Origin: a virus | Length of the DNA: 27,435 bases | IMG/VR virus record: IMGVR_UViG_3300037852_000085 | Span: 1-27,435 of that record | Direction: 5' to 3' (one strand) | In this document: positions 15,657 through 22,410 of the stretch, piece by piece | Layout of the letters: every line of letters starts with the position of its first letter | Numbering within the stretch: position 1 is the stretch's first letter | The notes under the pieces: generated by a model | Told to the model about the DNA's origin: nothing | Databases searched by the model: none | The model's input: only the letters and a program-made list of their open reading frames with translations | Program-made: the position numbers and the translations under genes

Positions 15657-16073
15657 TCACATCGGCGGGGCCGGCGGTTCCATGCCGGCCGGGGGCTTGG
15701 CGTCGGGCGCGATGCCGGGGGGCGGGGCGGCGCTGAGCGGCCCGGCCTTCCCGGCTTGCGCCATGGTGGCGAGGCCGGCCGGAACCATGTTCTGGCCGTC
15801 GGCCTTGCCGAAAATCGGGTTGAGCGCGCTGATCGCGCGAATCAGGGCCTGCTGCTCTTTCGAGCCGGCCTCGAACGCCATCGACGAATGAAGCAGCGCC
15901 GGGATGACGGCCTTCACCTGTTGGGTGGCCGCCGCCTTGTTGCCGGCGCCGCCGCCGGGCGAGAGCATCGGGGAGCCGCCCGGCCCGCCCGGCCCGCCGA
16001 TCGGCGATTTCGGCACGATTGGGGCCGCTCCACCGGGAGGGCCGCCTTGCGGAGGGGGTTCGGGCATCGGCAT
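15657..16073 (-). CDS. Pro/Gly-rich protein with helical core, 138 aa
   Basis: A 138-aa protein with a Pro/Gly-rich N-terminus (MPMPEPPPQGGPPGGAAPIV), a helical central part near residues 45-90 (AVIPALLHSSMAFEAGSKEQ, then QALIRAISALNPIF) and a Pro-rich tail. It is the first gene after the terminator at 16155-16202. No Shine-Dalgarno sequence precedes the ATG at 16073, and a TTGACA element lies about 32 bases upstream, so leaderless initiation from a local promoter is possible. Starts at the third codon (Met) are also possible. Function unknown; common place for head-assembly helper proteins between portal and scaffold. Confidence 0.75.
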   Translation of the reverse strand: MPMPEPPPQGGPPGGAAPIVPKSPIGGPGGPGGSPMLSPGGGAGNKAAATQQVKAVIPALLHSSMAFEAGSKEQQALIRAISALNPIFGKADGQNMVPAGLATMAQAGKAGPLSAAPPPGIAPDAKPPAGMEPPAPPM

Positions 16074-16080
16074 GCCCGCA

Positions 16081-16110
16081 TTGGTAGTCCCATTTTCGGT
16101 GCTGTGTCAA
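16081..16110 (-). promoter_or_regulatory. Possible leftward promoter for the head-gene block
   Basis: On the minus strand a perfect TTGACA lies at 16110-16105. A weak -10 candidate TACCAA (3 of 6 matches to TATAAT) follows 18 bases later at 16086-16081. Predicted transcription start would be at or next to the ATG at 16073, giving a leaderless mRNA; the gene has no visible ribosome-binding site. A promoter here makes sense because a strong leftward terminator lies just upstream. The -10 is weak, so this is tentative. Confidence 0.35.
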
Positions 16111-16154
16111 CTTTTTGGGACAAATCCTTAAATCGGGACATTAACTCAAGGCAA

Positions 16155-16202
16155 AGAAAAACCCCGCCGGGGGCAGGGGGAGGGAGGCCTGGGCGGGGTT
16201 TC
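16155..16202 (-). terminator. Strong intrinsic terminator, leftward
   Basis: A perfect 10-bp inverted repeat pairs 16159-16168 (aaaccccgcc) with 16192-16201 (ggcggggttt), with a 23-nt loop. On the minus strand the stem is followed by TTTTTCTTT, a good U-tract. On the plus strand there is no T-tract beyond the stem, so it acts mainly leftward. It lies 40 bases after the stop of the 15-codon Arg-rich ORF and separates terminase/portal genes from head genes. Confidence 0.85.
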
Positions 16203-16241
16203 GACGCGACGGACGAAAACAGGTTTGGCGAGCGAAGCCGG

Positions 16242-16289
16242 TTACTTCCTGCGGCTCCGACGCCCTCTTCGCTTGTGTCTGCGCTTCAT
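16242..16289 (-). CDS. 15-aa arginine-rich micro-ORF
   Basis: ATG at 16289, TAA at 16244-16242, product MKRRHKRRGRRSRRK: eight Arg, three Lys and one His in 15 residues. A strong Shine-Dalgarno GGAG (16301-16298) is spaced 8 bases from the ATG. Two perfect palindromes lie just upstream and a strong terminator just downstream, so the ORF looks like a deliberate end-of-transcript unit between portal and head genes. Possible roles are DNA condensation or packaging aid, nucleic-acid binding like the very basic J peptide of microviruses, or a regulatory leader. All are inference. Such a short ORF could also be chance, but the ribosome site and composition argue otherwise. Confidence 0.6.
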   Translation of the reverse strand: MKRRHKRRGRRSRRK

Positions 16290-16299
16290 TTTCGTTTCT

Positions 16300-16330
16300 C
16301 CACATGTGGTTAGAACTGGACTTGCAAGTC
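16300..16330. promoter_or_regulatory. Paired perfect palindromes upstream of the Arg-rich micro-ORF
   Basis: Two perfect palindromes lie 9 bases apart: CCACATGTGG at 16300-16309 and GACTTGCAAGTC at 16319-16330. They sit between the portal stop codon and the micro-ORF. The first partly covers the GGAG ribosome site of the micro-ORF (16301-16298), so an RNA hairpin there could limit its translation. Alternatively they are protein-binding sites. Seen directly; function not known. Confidence 0.5.
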
Positions 16331-16360
16331 AAATATGAACCAAACCGGTGGAAATTGCAA

Positions 16361-18112
16361 CTACCCGACCGCGCGGGGCTTGGCGTGGGGCTTTTGCTCG
16401 GGCGGCATGGCGGCGCGCATCGCGGCCTGCCGCTTCTGGCGCTGGCGCAGCGCATGGATGAGATTGTCCCGGTTCGGCGGATTGATGAGCCGCAGCAGGC
16501 CCTCCTGGTCGATCGCCTGGGCCTTGAACAGGCCGCCAGCCATCTCCTTGGTGTCGTCGGCGAACAGCGGGGAGTGTGAATGGCCGGCGACCCGCAGCGT
16601 GAAGTCGCTCACCAGGTTGTGGTAATAGAACGGGTCGCCCCGGCTGCCGTCCTCTTTCGGGTCGGGCTGGATTTCATCGTCGTTGTTGCGCATCTGCAGC
16701 TTGAGGTTCAGGTCGCCCATCTTGACCAGGGGCGCCTCGAGCTTCACAGCGGTTTTCTTGATCCGGCCCGAGCCGGTGGACGAAAGCTGCTTGGCGTGCT
16801 CTTTCGAGCGCACGCCCGACGCGCCCTTGCCTTGGAGCACCTCGGTCAAGCCCGACGCCTCGATGAACAGCGCGCCGATCTGCATGTAATCGGCGAAGAT
16901 GTCGTCGGGCATCTCGGGATAAAGCTCCTTGATGCTGGCTTGCGGGAGTTGGTCCATGACCCACGAATCGGCGCCGCCGAAAGCGTCCATCTTTTCCTCG
17001 GTCAGCCCGAGGAAGCCCGAGCCGACGCGCGGCGGGTAGGCCTGCCGGTCGAGAATGTCGTGAATCTGCTCCAGCCGTTCGTTCGACCAGATTTGCAGCG
17101 GGATCAGCGATTCGATGTGCGCCTTGCCGAAAAAGTACTCGTCTGCGTCATAAGGTCGCACCTGGACGAAGGGGTGCTCCTTGGGGAAAAACGGATTGCA
17201 TTTGGTGTTGTAGAACTGCTTCTGCTGCTCGTCGATCTTCTCGGGGATCAGCTTGTTGTTTTTCGAGAGCGCCGCGATGACGGTCTTGGAATCCGACAGG
17301 ATGATGTCGCCGGGATCGAGCGCGATGAAGACCCGGTAGTCCTCGCATTCATCGTCCCACACGTAGCATTCGTGCAGCGCGACCAGCGGGCGGTCGACCT
17401 TGGCGTGGTAGGTCGGGCGGCCCAGGAACGTCGGATTGATCGCGCCCGAGTTGGTGCCGCTGATGTTCTCGCCGCCGGTCGATGCGATGATCATGCGGGT
17501 GATCAGCTCGGGGAACGGCGATTCGAACGGCGTGTTGACGACGGTCAGGTCCTTGATCCTCTCGGCGAGGCCGGCGCGGATCAGCCGTTGGCAGGCGTTG
17601 TCGTAATCGATGTGATAGCTGTGGACAAAGGCCTGTTGCGCATCGAGGTCGGGGTTTTCCTCCGCGAACACGCCGAATTTCCAGGGCTGGACCAGCGTGC
17701 ACGTCGCCTCGTCGCGCACGTCATGCCAGCCGACCTTGAGCAGCATCGAATCGTATTCGAGCGCGCGGATGATCGCCTCGCCGAAATAGTCGAACATGCC
17801 GGCATCGCGGAAGTCGCGGTTGAACGCATCTTCCGCCGCCATGAACTGCTTGACCATGGCATCCTCGGAATTGAGCGGCGCCGACAAGGAGAATTGCGCA
17901 TGATCGGGCGAGTAGAGAAACGACGCGACCAGATCGAGATGCGATTCGATCCGGTTGTAGATGACGTTTGCCTGGTCGTCGGCGGTGCCGTACAGGAAGA
18001 ACGCGCGGCGCCGATTGTACATGTCCTTGCGGTCCTTCTTGGACTCCAGGCATGTGTCGACGATGAACTTGATGTAATCGGATTTGTCCGGCTCGGTTTC
18101 GGGGATGATCAT
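16361..18112 (-). CDS. Portal protein, 583 aa
   Basis: A 583-aa protein. The N-terminal region (KKDRKDMYNRRRAFFLYGTA, then IYNRIESHLDLVASFLYSPD) and the middle signature (HPFVQVRPYDADEYFFGKAH, then LIPLQIWSNERLEQIHDILD) are typical of podovirus portal proteins, where the last segment is the clip/stem helix region. Next comes a region resembling the tunnel-loop part, then a basic Gln/Arg/Pro-rich C-terminus. It forms the dodecameric vertex through which DNA enters and leaves. ATG 18112 overlaps the stop of the 63-aa gene by four bases. Terminase upstream and head genes downstream support the call. Confidence 0.88.
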   Translation of the reverse strand: MIIPETEPDKSDYIKFIVDTCLESKKDRKDMYNRRRAFFLYGTADDQANVIYNRIESHLDLVASFLYSPDHAQFSLSAPLNSEDAMVKQFMAAEDAFNRDFRDAGMFDYFGEAIIRALEYDSMLLKVGWHDVRDEATCTLVQPWKFGVFAEENPDLDAQQAFVHSYHIDYDNACQRLIRAGLAERIKDLTVVNTPFESPFPELITRMIIASTGGENISGTNSGAINPTFLGRPTYHAKVDRPLVALHECYVWDDECEDYRVFIALDPGDIILSDSKTVIAALSKNNKLIPEKIDEQQKQFYNTKCNPFFPKEHPFVQVRPYDADEYFFGKAHIESLIPLQIWSNERLEQIHDILDRQAYPPRVGSGFLGLTEEKMDAFGGADSWVMDQLPQASIKELYPEMPDDIFADYMQIGALFIEASGLTEVLQGKGASGVRSKEHAKQLSSTGSGRIKKTAVKLEAPLVKMGDLNLKLQMRNNDDEIQPDPKEDGSRGDPFYYHNLVSDFTLRVAGHSHSPLFADDTKEMAGGLFKAQAIDQEGLLRLINPPNRDNLIHALRQRQKRQAAMRAAMPPEQKPHAKPRAVG

Positions 18113-18300
18113 TGGTAGCCTGCCGGAGCGGCGTGATATCCTCCGCAGCTATAGCCATCATTGAATTGATCTTCCCACATCTCTACTATTTGAGATGCAT
18201 AGGGCTCACCAATGCATTCACAACTGATACTCGATCCATCAGGCATTTTGAAAAACAACTTGCCTTGGATGACGTGCGGCCCGGTACGTTTCTCGCTCAT
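18109..18300 (-). CDS. Hypothetical 63-aa protein between zinc-ribbon protein and portal
   Basis: A 63-aa protein from ATG 18300 (MSEKRTGPHVIQGKLFFKMP). A longer open frame exists upstream, but it is Arg-rich and lies wholly within the 154-aa gene, so I use the internal start. Four-base overlaps connect it to the 154-aa gene and to the portal. It is acidic with three Cys (SCEC, then YSCGGYH) and a Gly/Tyr-rich C-terminus. A metal-binding role is possible but unproven. No family recognised. Confidence 0.75.
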   Translation of the reverse strand: MSEKRTGPHVIQGKLFFKMPDGSSISCECIGEPYASQIVEMWEDQFNDGYSCGGYHAAPAGYQ

Positions 18301-18761
18301 ACGCCACCTCTCGGTCGGTGCGTGGCCTCGATCACGGTCCCGGCGTGCACGCCGGGCACGCTGCGGGAATGGGCGAGCCCGGCGCCGATCGGCGCCTTGG
18401 CCTTGAACGTCACGTTCTGGGTCGACGGCACGCACACCGCGCCGGACGGGTGCGGCACGGCGGCAAAGCCGGGCGCAAACTGGATCGGCGGGGCCGAGCG
18501 CTGGTCGACCACGGGCTGAGCGGCGATCTTCTTGGCCGCCTCGCCGCGCACCGCGGAGCGCAGATCGGACAGCCCGAAACAGTCGGACAGCTTGCGGAAT
18601 TCGGCGTCGGCGCCGGGCGCCACACCCATCAGGTGGCCGCCGCGGGGCAACCACTGGACCCGCACGCCGCCGCAATTCGTGCACGCCGGGTTGAGGTCGT
18701 CCCAGGCTTCGAATTCACTTTCACAACGCCGGTTAAGGCATTGAAATGTTCGGACTATCAT
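18297..18761 (-). CDS. Zinc-ribbon protein (FmdB-like N-terminus), 154 aa
   Basis: A 154-aa protein. The N-terminal 30 residues carry C8, C13, C27 and C30 (FQCLNRRCE and ACTNCGG), a zinc ribbon close to the FmdB-type ribbon often found in small phage proteins next to terminase. The rest is Pro/Ala-rich with no further motif. It follows terminase by 31 bases and overlaps the 63-aa gene. The ribbon suggests nucleic-acid or terminase/portal contact during packaging, an inference. Stop-start overlap argues for co-translation with the portal. Confidence 0.8.
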   Translation of the reverse strand: MIVRTFQCLNRRCESEFEAWDDLNPACTNCGGVRVQWLPRGGHLMGVAPGADAEFRKLSDCFGLSDLRSAVRGEAAKKIAAQPVVDQRSAPPIQFAPGFAAVPHPSGAVCVPSTQNVTFKAKAPIGAGLAHSRSVPGVHAGTVIEATHRPRGGV

Positions 18762-18792
18762 GCGGGCAAATTAGGGCCGCGCCGCGCCGGCG

Positions 18793-20661
18793 TCAAGGAA
18801 CCGAGATATTCATCCGCTTGAGGTAGTTCCCGATCAGCCGGTCCACCGGCTGGGTCCCGCCGCGCTCATCGATCTCGGCCGAGCGGGCAAGCGTCAGGTT
18901 CATCGCCTTCAACCGGGGCTGCACCCACATGTTCCAGCCCTGATAGGCCAGCGCCGCGCCCATGACCCGATCGTCCTTGGCGCGGCCCTCGGCCCCGATG
19001 TGACCCTCATCGTTGACGATCCGGCGCATTTCCTCGAGCAGCGGGACCGAGCGCGGGACGATGCGGCCGAGCTCCACCCCGTTCTTGTACTGGTTCATCA
19101 TGCGTATCTTCAATTCGTGCGTGGTTTTCCACTGATAGACCAGCCCGCCGCTCAGCGAATCGATCCGCTTGTAGAAATAGTGCCGCATGTTGGCGAGAAT
19201 AGCCCGGATATTGTAGTCGTCGTTGCCGGGCTTCATTTCCGCGGTCAGCTTTTGCACCTTTTGCAGCTCGTCGAACACGGCTTGGCCCGGTCCCGTCATC
19301 TCCAGCACCGGCATGCAATAGGTGAGCCCGTAATAACCGCAGAGGTGGGCCAGCACCCAGGCAAATTGATAGGTCGACGGCTCGGCCGAGCAAAATTCGG
19401 CGACCTGGACGAAGGCGTCCGAATAGCAGCGCCAGACCGACGCGCAGCTCCGGTCGGCCTGGTCGCTGGAGCCATAGGCGGGGTCGCCGCCGAGCGCGTA
19501 ATAACCGAATTTGCTGGCCTCTTCCCAGACCCGCAGCGAGGCGCGCGGGTCCTTGAGGCTCTGTAGCGTGGTTTCCTCGAATTTGTGTGTCAGCTTGTAG
19601 CGGTAGGCCTTGAACGGGTGCTTCTTGGCCTCGCGCGTGCACGCGGTCAGTGCCTCGACGGTGAAGAATTTAGAGCCGGTGGCCTGGAAGGCGTCGTCCT
19701 CGGTCCAGGGGTATTCCTGATCCATCAGGGCTTGGTCGCCGTCCTTCTCGGATTCTAGGTGCCAGCGATACCAAGCCACCTGCTGGAGCGATATCTCGAA
19801 GCCGTAGGCCTCCCGGACCTCGCGGATGCGCTTGCGCTCGAGCGGCAGCAGCGCGCTCGCCAGGCCGTCCGGCATGTATTTGCCAAAAAATGGGTGGTCG
19901 AGCGGCAACTGGTTGCGCTCGTCCCGCCACCAGCCGACGAAAATCACCCGTTTGGTCGGGTCCTTGCGGGACATCTCCCACATGTCCCAGAACCAATTAA
20001 AGCCGTTCGCCGTGGTCTCGTAGATTTGCAGCCGGTGCGGATAGAGGGACGAGGTTTGCGAGCGGAATTCGCTCAGGTCATCACCGTTGCCGTAAAACGC
20101 AGTCTCGGTGGAATGAACGAAATTAGCAGAACCGGAACGACCGAGCCCGCCCTTGCGGTTCTCGCTCGTGCCGGCGATAAGATAGCGAAATTTGCTGCCG
20201 TTTTTGAGGATAAGCAGGTTACGATTATGGCGAACGTACTTGACCAGAAAACCCTTAGGCGTCTCGGCGAAGAAGACCTCGATCGCAGCCCGGAAATCAT
20301 CGCGGCTTTCCTCCTTGTGGGTCAGGAACACGCCCAATAGGCCCTTGTGCTCCATCGCCCAGAACGTGTCGAGCAGCAGGAAAAAGGTCGATGAGCCGAG
20401 CTGCCGGGCCTTGAGGATGACGAAGGTCGTTATGCCGGCGGCCAGCCCGTCGCATATCTCGTCCAGGATATAGAGCTGCGAGCCGAGCAGTCGGAACGGC
20501 ACCAGCCCGTAATCCTTCGACTGCACCTTGCATTTCGAAATGAAGGCCAGAAACCGCGCCCGCGGGAACGGCGCAACCTTGGTGAAGGTGAGCTCAAACC
20601 GCTCGGGCTCGGTGCGCGGCGGTTCCGGGGTCGACGCGATCGGGACGAAAGTATCGGCCAT
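18793..20661 (-). CDS. terL: Terminase large subunit, 622 aa
   Basis: A 622-aa protein of normal terminase length. The ATPase domain has a Walker-A-like KARQLGSSTF at residues 84-93 and the STETAFY element at 184-190 in the Walker-B/catalytic-Glu place. It continues with LQIYETTANGFN, the coupling-motif region. The nuclease domain has GGDPAYGSSD (D393), LEMTGPG (E454) and KDDRVMGAALAY (D563/D564), the three acidic clusters expected for the RNase-H-like fold. It pumps DNA through the portal and cuts concatemers. The ATG follows directly on the TGA of a 35-aa membrane peptide gene. No recognisable small subunit is present upstream, which is notable. Confidence 0.93.
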   Translation of the reverse strand: MADTFVPIASTPEPPRTEPERFELTFTKVAPFPRARFLAFISKCKVQSKDYGLVPFRLLGSQLYILDEICDGLAAGITTFVILKARQLGSSTFFLLLDTFWAMEHKGLLGVFLTHKEESRDDFRAAIEVFFAETPKGFLVKYVRHNRNLLILKNGSKFRYLIAGTSENRKGGLGRSGSANFVHSTETAFYGNGDDLSEFRSQTSSLYPHRLQIYETTANGFNWFWDMWEMSRKDPTKRVIFVGWWRDERNQLPLDHPFFGKYMPDGLASALLPLERKRIREVREAYGFEISLQQVAWYRWHLESEKDGDQALMDQEYPWTEDDAFQATGSKFFTVEALTACTREAKKHPFKAYRYKLTHKFEETTLQSLKDPRASLRVWEEASKFGYYALGGDPAYGSSDQADRSCASVWRCYSDAFVQVAEFCSAEPSTYQFAWVLAHLCGYYGLTYCMPVLEMTGPGQAVFDELQKVQKLTAEMKPGNDDYNIRAILANMRHYFYKRIDSLSGGLVYQWKTTHELKIRMMNQYKNGVELGRIVPRSVPLLEEMRRIVNDEGHIGAEGRAKDDRVMGAALAYQGWNMWVQPRLKAMNLTLARSAEIDERGGTQPVDRLIGNYLKRMNISVP

Positions 20662-20769
20662 TCAGCCCGGCGCGATCGCCCATGCCGCCAGCGCCACCAC
20701 GGCGATCACCACCAATATCGCGACGACGAAGCGCGTGTCCGACGTGAGGACGATGGTTTTGCGGGTCAT
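20662..20769 (-). CDS. Single-pass membrane micro-protein, 35 aa
   Basis: A 35-aa product, MTRKTIVLTSDTRF followed by a hydrophobic helix (VVAILVVIAVVALAAWAI) and APG. A short basic N-terminus predicts an N-in single-pass protein. The ATG overlaps the TGA of the 76-aa membrane protein (ATGA) and its own TGA abuts the terminase ATG, so it is tightly coupled on both sides. It could be a small holin, antiholin or pinholin-like partner of its neighbour, or a membrane regulator. No family recognised. Confidence 0.7.
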   Translation of the reverse strand: MTRKTIVLTSDTRFVVAILVVIAVVALAAWAIAPG

Positions 20770-20996
20770 CGCAGGCCCCCGCCGGAAATCCCTATGTGCA
20801 CGCCGGCCAGCATGTTGAGCAGCGGAATCACCACGTAAAATATGATGATCGCCACCACGACGATGATCAGGATCACGTTGATGGCCTGTGAAAAAATTGG
20901 CTCCATCGGGATCAGCCCCAGCACCAAGCGAACCGCCCAGAACACGAAGCCGGCGATCAGCAGCGCGACGATGACCTGAATTAAGAGCGGCAGCAT
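20766..20996 (-). CDS. Two-TM small membrane protein (Thivi_2564-like)
   Basis: I use ATG 20996 because AGGAG lies 7 bases upstream; a longer frame would add an Arg-rich leader. The 76-aa product has two long hydrophobic helices, about residues 1-27 (MLPLLIQVIVALLIAGFVFW) and 36-62 (INVILIIVVVAIIIFYVVIP), with an IPMEPI turn between. The helix-IPM-helix pattern recalls the Thivi_2564 family of small membrane proteins found in bacteria and phages; this is from memory. Together with the 35-aa peptide it forms a membrane pair just ahead of terminase. Holin function is possible but not shown. Confidence 0.75.
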   Translation of the reverse strand: MLPLLIQVIVALLIAGFVFWAVRLVLGLIPMEPIFSQAINVILIIVVVAIIIFYVVIPLLNMLAGVHIGISGGGLR

Positions 20997-21006
20997 CACG
21001 ATTCTC

Positions 21007-21222
21007 CTATTGCGGCCCGCGCCGCCGTTTTGGCCGCACCGGCGCAAATAGCGCTTCGGAAATATGCTTCGTCAACACCTTGCCAAAAAATCTTTTGGGG
21101 CAGACCATGTTGGAGGCGCCTCGATCTTCACACTCGGGACCCATCGACTTTGCGGGGGCCGGCGCGCGCCTGGCTCGCATCTGGGCCGACACCGGACAAT
21201 CGGCGTAACTCGTTGAGATCAT
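21007..21222 (-). CDS. Doubtful 71-aa basic ORF
   Basis: An open frame of 71 codons in the interval between the HTH gene and the two-TM gene, ending 10 bases before the latter's ATG. The product is basic with four Cys and ends KRRRGPQ; the middle reads MVCPKRFFGKVLTKHISEAL. The start lacks a good ribosome site, and internal ATGs would give shorter forms. If it is not a gene, 20997-21350 is a 354-bp non-coding stretch holding only an ATTCT-GCGCT-AGAAT inverted repeat (21299-21313) and a hairpin after the HTH stop. I favour weak coding potential. Confidence 0.35.
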   Translation of the reverse strand: MISTSYADCPVSAQMRARRAPAPAKSMGPECEDRGASNMVCPKRFFGKVLTKHISEALFAPVRPKRRRGPQ

Positions 21223-21335
21223 TTACCCGGTGTGCGTCATGTCGATCTGGCTGTCCGATCCATACTCAGCTAAGCTACTGAAATCATTGATCCGTGATAT
21301 TCTGCGCTAGAATGTCGCCGCGATGCCGCCAGGAG

Positions 21336-21350
21336 GCCCCGCGCCGGGGC
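21336..21350 (-). other. GC hairpin directly after the HTH gene stop
   Basis: Inverted repeat GCCCCG-CGC-CGGGGC lies immediately beyond the stop codon of the HTH gene. No T-tract follows on the minus strand, so it is not a standard intrinsic terminator. It may stabilise the 3' end or attenuate read-through into the late genes. Confidence 0.45.
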
Positions 21351-21572
21351 TCAGGAGGCCGCACGACGGCTCTGACCCGTCGTCGTCATAGGCAACTCAT
21401 CAAGCGCTTGGCCGAGCGCACGCAATGCACGGTCTCCTGCGTGGCCGTTGATGGCATTGTAGACGGCCTGCGTGGACAGCCCCGCCGAGCGGGCGAGGTC
21501 GGTGATCCTGATCCGCGCGTACTTGATCTCGCGTAGGCGGCGGATGGTTTCGGTGTGGGCCTGCGAGGTCAT
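21351..21572 (-). CDS. Small HTH DNA-binding protein, 73 aa
   Basis: A 73-aa protein with a helix-turn-helix near residues 22-48: RITDLARSAGLSTQAVYNAI followed by NGHAGDRAL, the DLA-x-x-AGLS-x-x-AVYNA pattern of Cro/XRE-type regulators. The flanks are short and basic. It has its own TTGACA element and a palindrome in the promoter spacer, suggesting autoregulation. Position just before the membrane/terminase block suggests it could control the late genes. A terminase-small-subunit role is less likely because no oligomerisation part is visible. Confidence 0.75.
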   Translation of the reverse strand: MTSQAHTETIRRLREIKYARIRITDLARSAGLSTQAVYNAINGHAGDRALRALGQALDELPMTTTGQSRRAAS

Positions 21573-21601
21573 GGGTTTCCCGGCGGGGTGGGGGCCGCGC
21601 G

Positions 21602-21631
21602 ATTACGCGCAGTTGTTCACAACCTTGTCAA
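21602..21631 (-). promoter_or_regulatory. Leftward promoter with operator-like palindrome for the HTH gene
   Basis: A perfect TTGACA (-35) lies at 21631-21626 on the minus strand, and CGTAAT (4 of 6 matches to TATAAT) at 21607-21602 after an 18-base spacer. Within the spacer, 21612-21623, is GTTGT-TC-ACAAC, a 5-bp inverted repeat with a 2-bp centre, a likely operator. The predicted start is about 23 bases before the ATG at 21572. The design (operator inside the spacer) repeats that of the main switch. Confidence 0.5.
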
Positions 21632-21717
21632 TCACGTTGTTGCAAGTCATTGTCGCGCCTCAAATTAAGTTCCGTGCCAGATAGAAAATGTTCCATAATA
21701 CTTGTGGCATTGCTGCC

Positions 21718-21885
21718 TTAGTTCGACGGCCGCGCAACATTATTTCGTTCATCGCCAATTTCGATGCTGCTACCCTTGGCTGCATATCTGGTCTTAAACA
21801 AATCGACCATGAACCGCGTATACCGCTCCGCGGCCCGATGGCACTTCCACTGCATTTCCGGCGTCAGGTCCGAGAAATCGTTCAT
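21718..21885 (-). CDS. Hypothetical 55-aa early/middle protein
   Basis: ATG 21885 overlaps the TGA of the 94-aa gene (ATGA). The 55-aa product starts MNDFSDLTPEMQWKCHRAAE and continues RYTRFMVDLFKTRYAAKG with a polar tail; it looks mainly helical and charged. It is the last gene of the early block; the 145 bases after its stop hold the next promoter/operator. No family recognised. Confidence 0.7.
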   Translation of the reverse strand: MNDFSDLTPEMQWKCHRAAERYTRFMVDLFKTRYAAKGSSIEIGDERNNVARPSN

Positions 21886-22166
21886 GGCTCGACCTTGAAC
21901 TCCAGCGCGGGCTTGGCGACGAAATCGTAAATCTCGGCCGCTAGCTTCATTGGGTCGATTGAGGTTGGAACGCGTCGCGGGGCCGTATCCTTGGCCGTAT
22001 CCACAACATAGGTTGGGTTTTTGAAATCATCACTTGAAGAAAAAATTCCAAGTGCTTGATCCACAGCCCATTTCCTCAATTGCATGGCACCAACGACCTC
22101 GCCCAGCTTGTCGCGGGCGCGTTGCTCGATCGCCTGCATCTGCGCTGCATTAAGATTGTCGGCCAT
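21882..22166 (-). CDS. Hypothetical 94-aa early protein
   Basis: I choose ATG 22166 (MADNLNAAQMQAIEQRARDK), which fits coupling with the upstream Cys-rich gene (17-base overlap); an in-frame ATG 14 codons earlier is possible. The product has an N-terminal helix rich in Gln/Arg/Glu and an acidic, helical C-terminus (DPMKLAAEIYDFVAKPALEF). No family recognised. Stop overlaps the 55-aa gene start. Confidence 0.7.
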   Translation of the reverse strand: MADNLNAAQMQAIEQRARDKLGEVVGAMQLRKWAVDQALGIFSSSDDFKNPTYVVDTAKDTAPRRVPTSIDPMKLAAEIYDFVAKPALEFKVEP

Positions 22167-22410
22167 CGTCTTGATCCTCCATTGGTTCCCAAGATCGGCA
22201 CCACTCACCTTTGCTGGTCGGTGGCCAGATGCCTTGCACGATCGGCACCATCTGCGTGCTCAGCGCGTTCTGCTGCCCGATACCCTGAGCCGGCATGGGC
22301 GGACGAGCCCTGCACCACCCTTTCGGGGGTTGATTTGGCAGCGGCACGAATGCGTTGCAATTTCCGCACGACTGCGCCTTGCGCGGTGGTTTGTTAAATG
22401 TGGCGCTCAT
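22150..22410 (-). CDS. Cys-rich small protein, possible zinc binder, 86 aa
   Basis: ATG 22410 overlaps the stop of the 165-aa gene by four bases. The product has CGNC (residues 15-18), then GWCRARPP and GEWCRSWEP, four Cys arranged as CxxC plus two single WC sites, consistent with a zinc or iron-sulphur knot. Trp/Pro-rich flanks (IWPPTSKGEW) are notable. Small Cys-rich proteins of this style occur in rhizobial phages in replication blocks (from memory). Function unknown. Confidence 0.75.
   Translation of the reverse strand: MSATFNKPPRKAQSCGNCNAFVPLPNQPPKGWCRARPPMPAQGIGQQNALSTQMVPIVQGIWPPTSKGEWCRSWEPMEDQDDGRQS

Noticed and set aside
16580-18118. 512-codon plus-strand open frame
   Set aside because: Exact antisense of the portal gene, which has recognisable portal features; Val/Arg/Leu-rich shadow.
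21336-21350. Hairpin after the HTH gene as an intrinsic terminator
   Set aside because: No T-tract on either strand after the stem.
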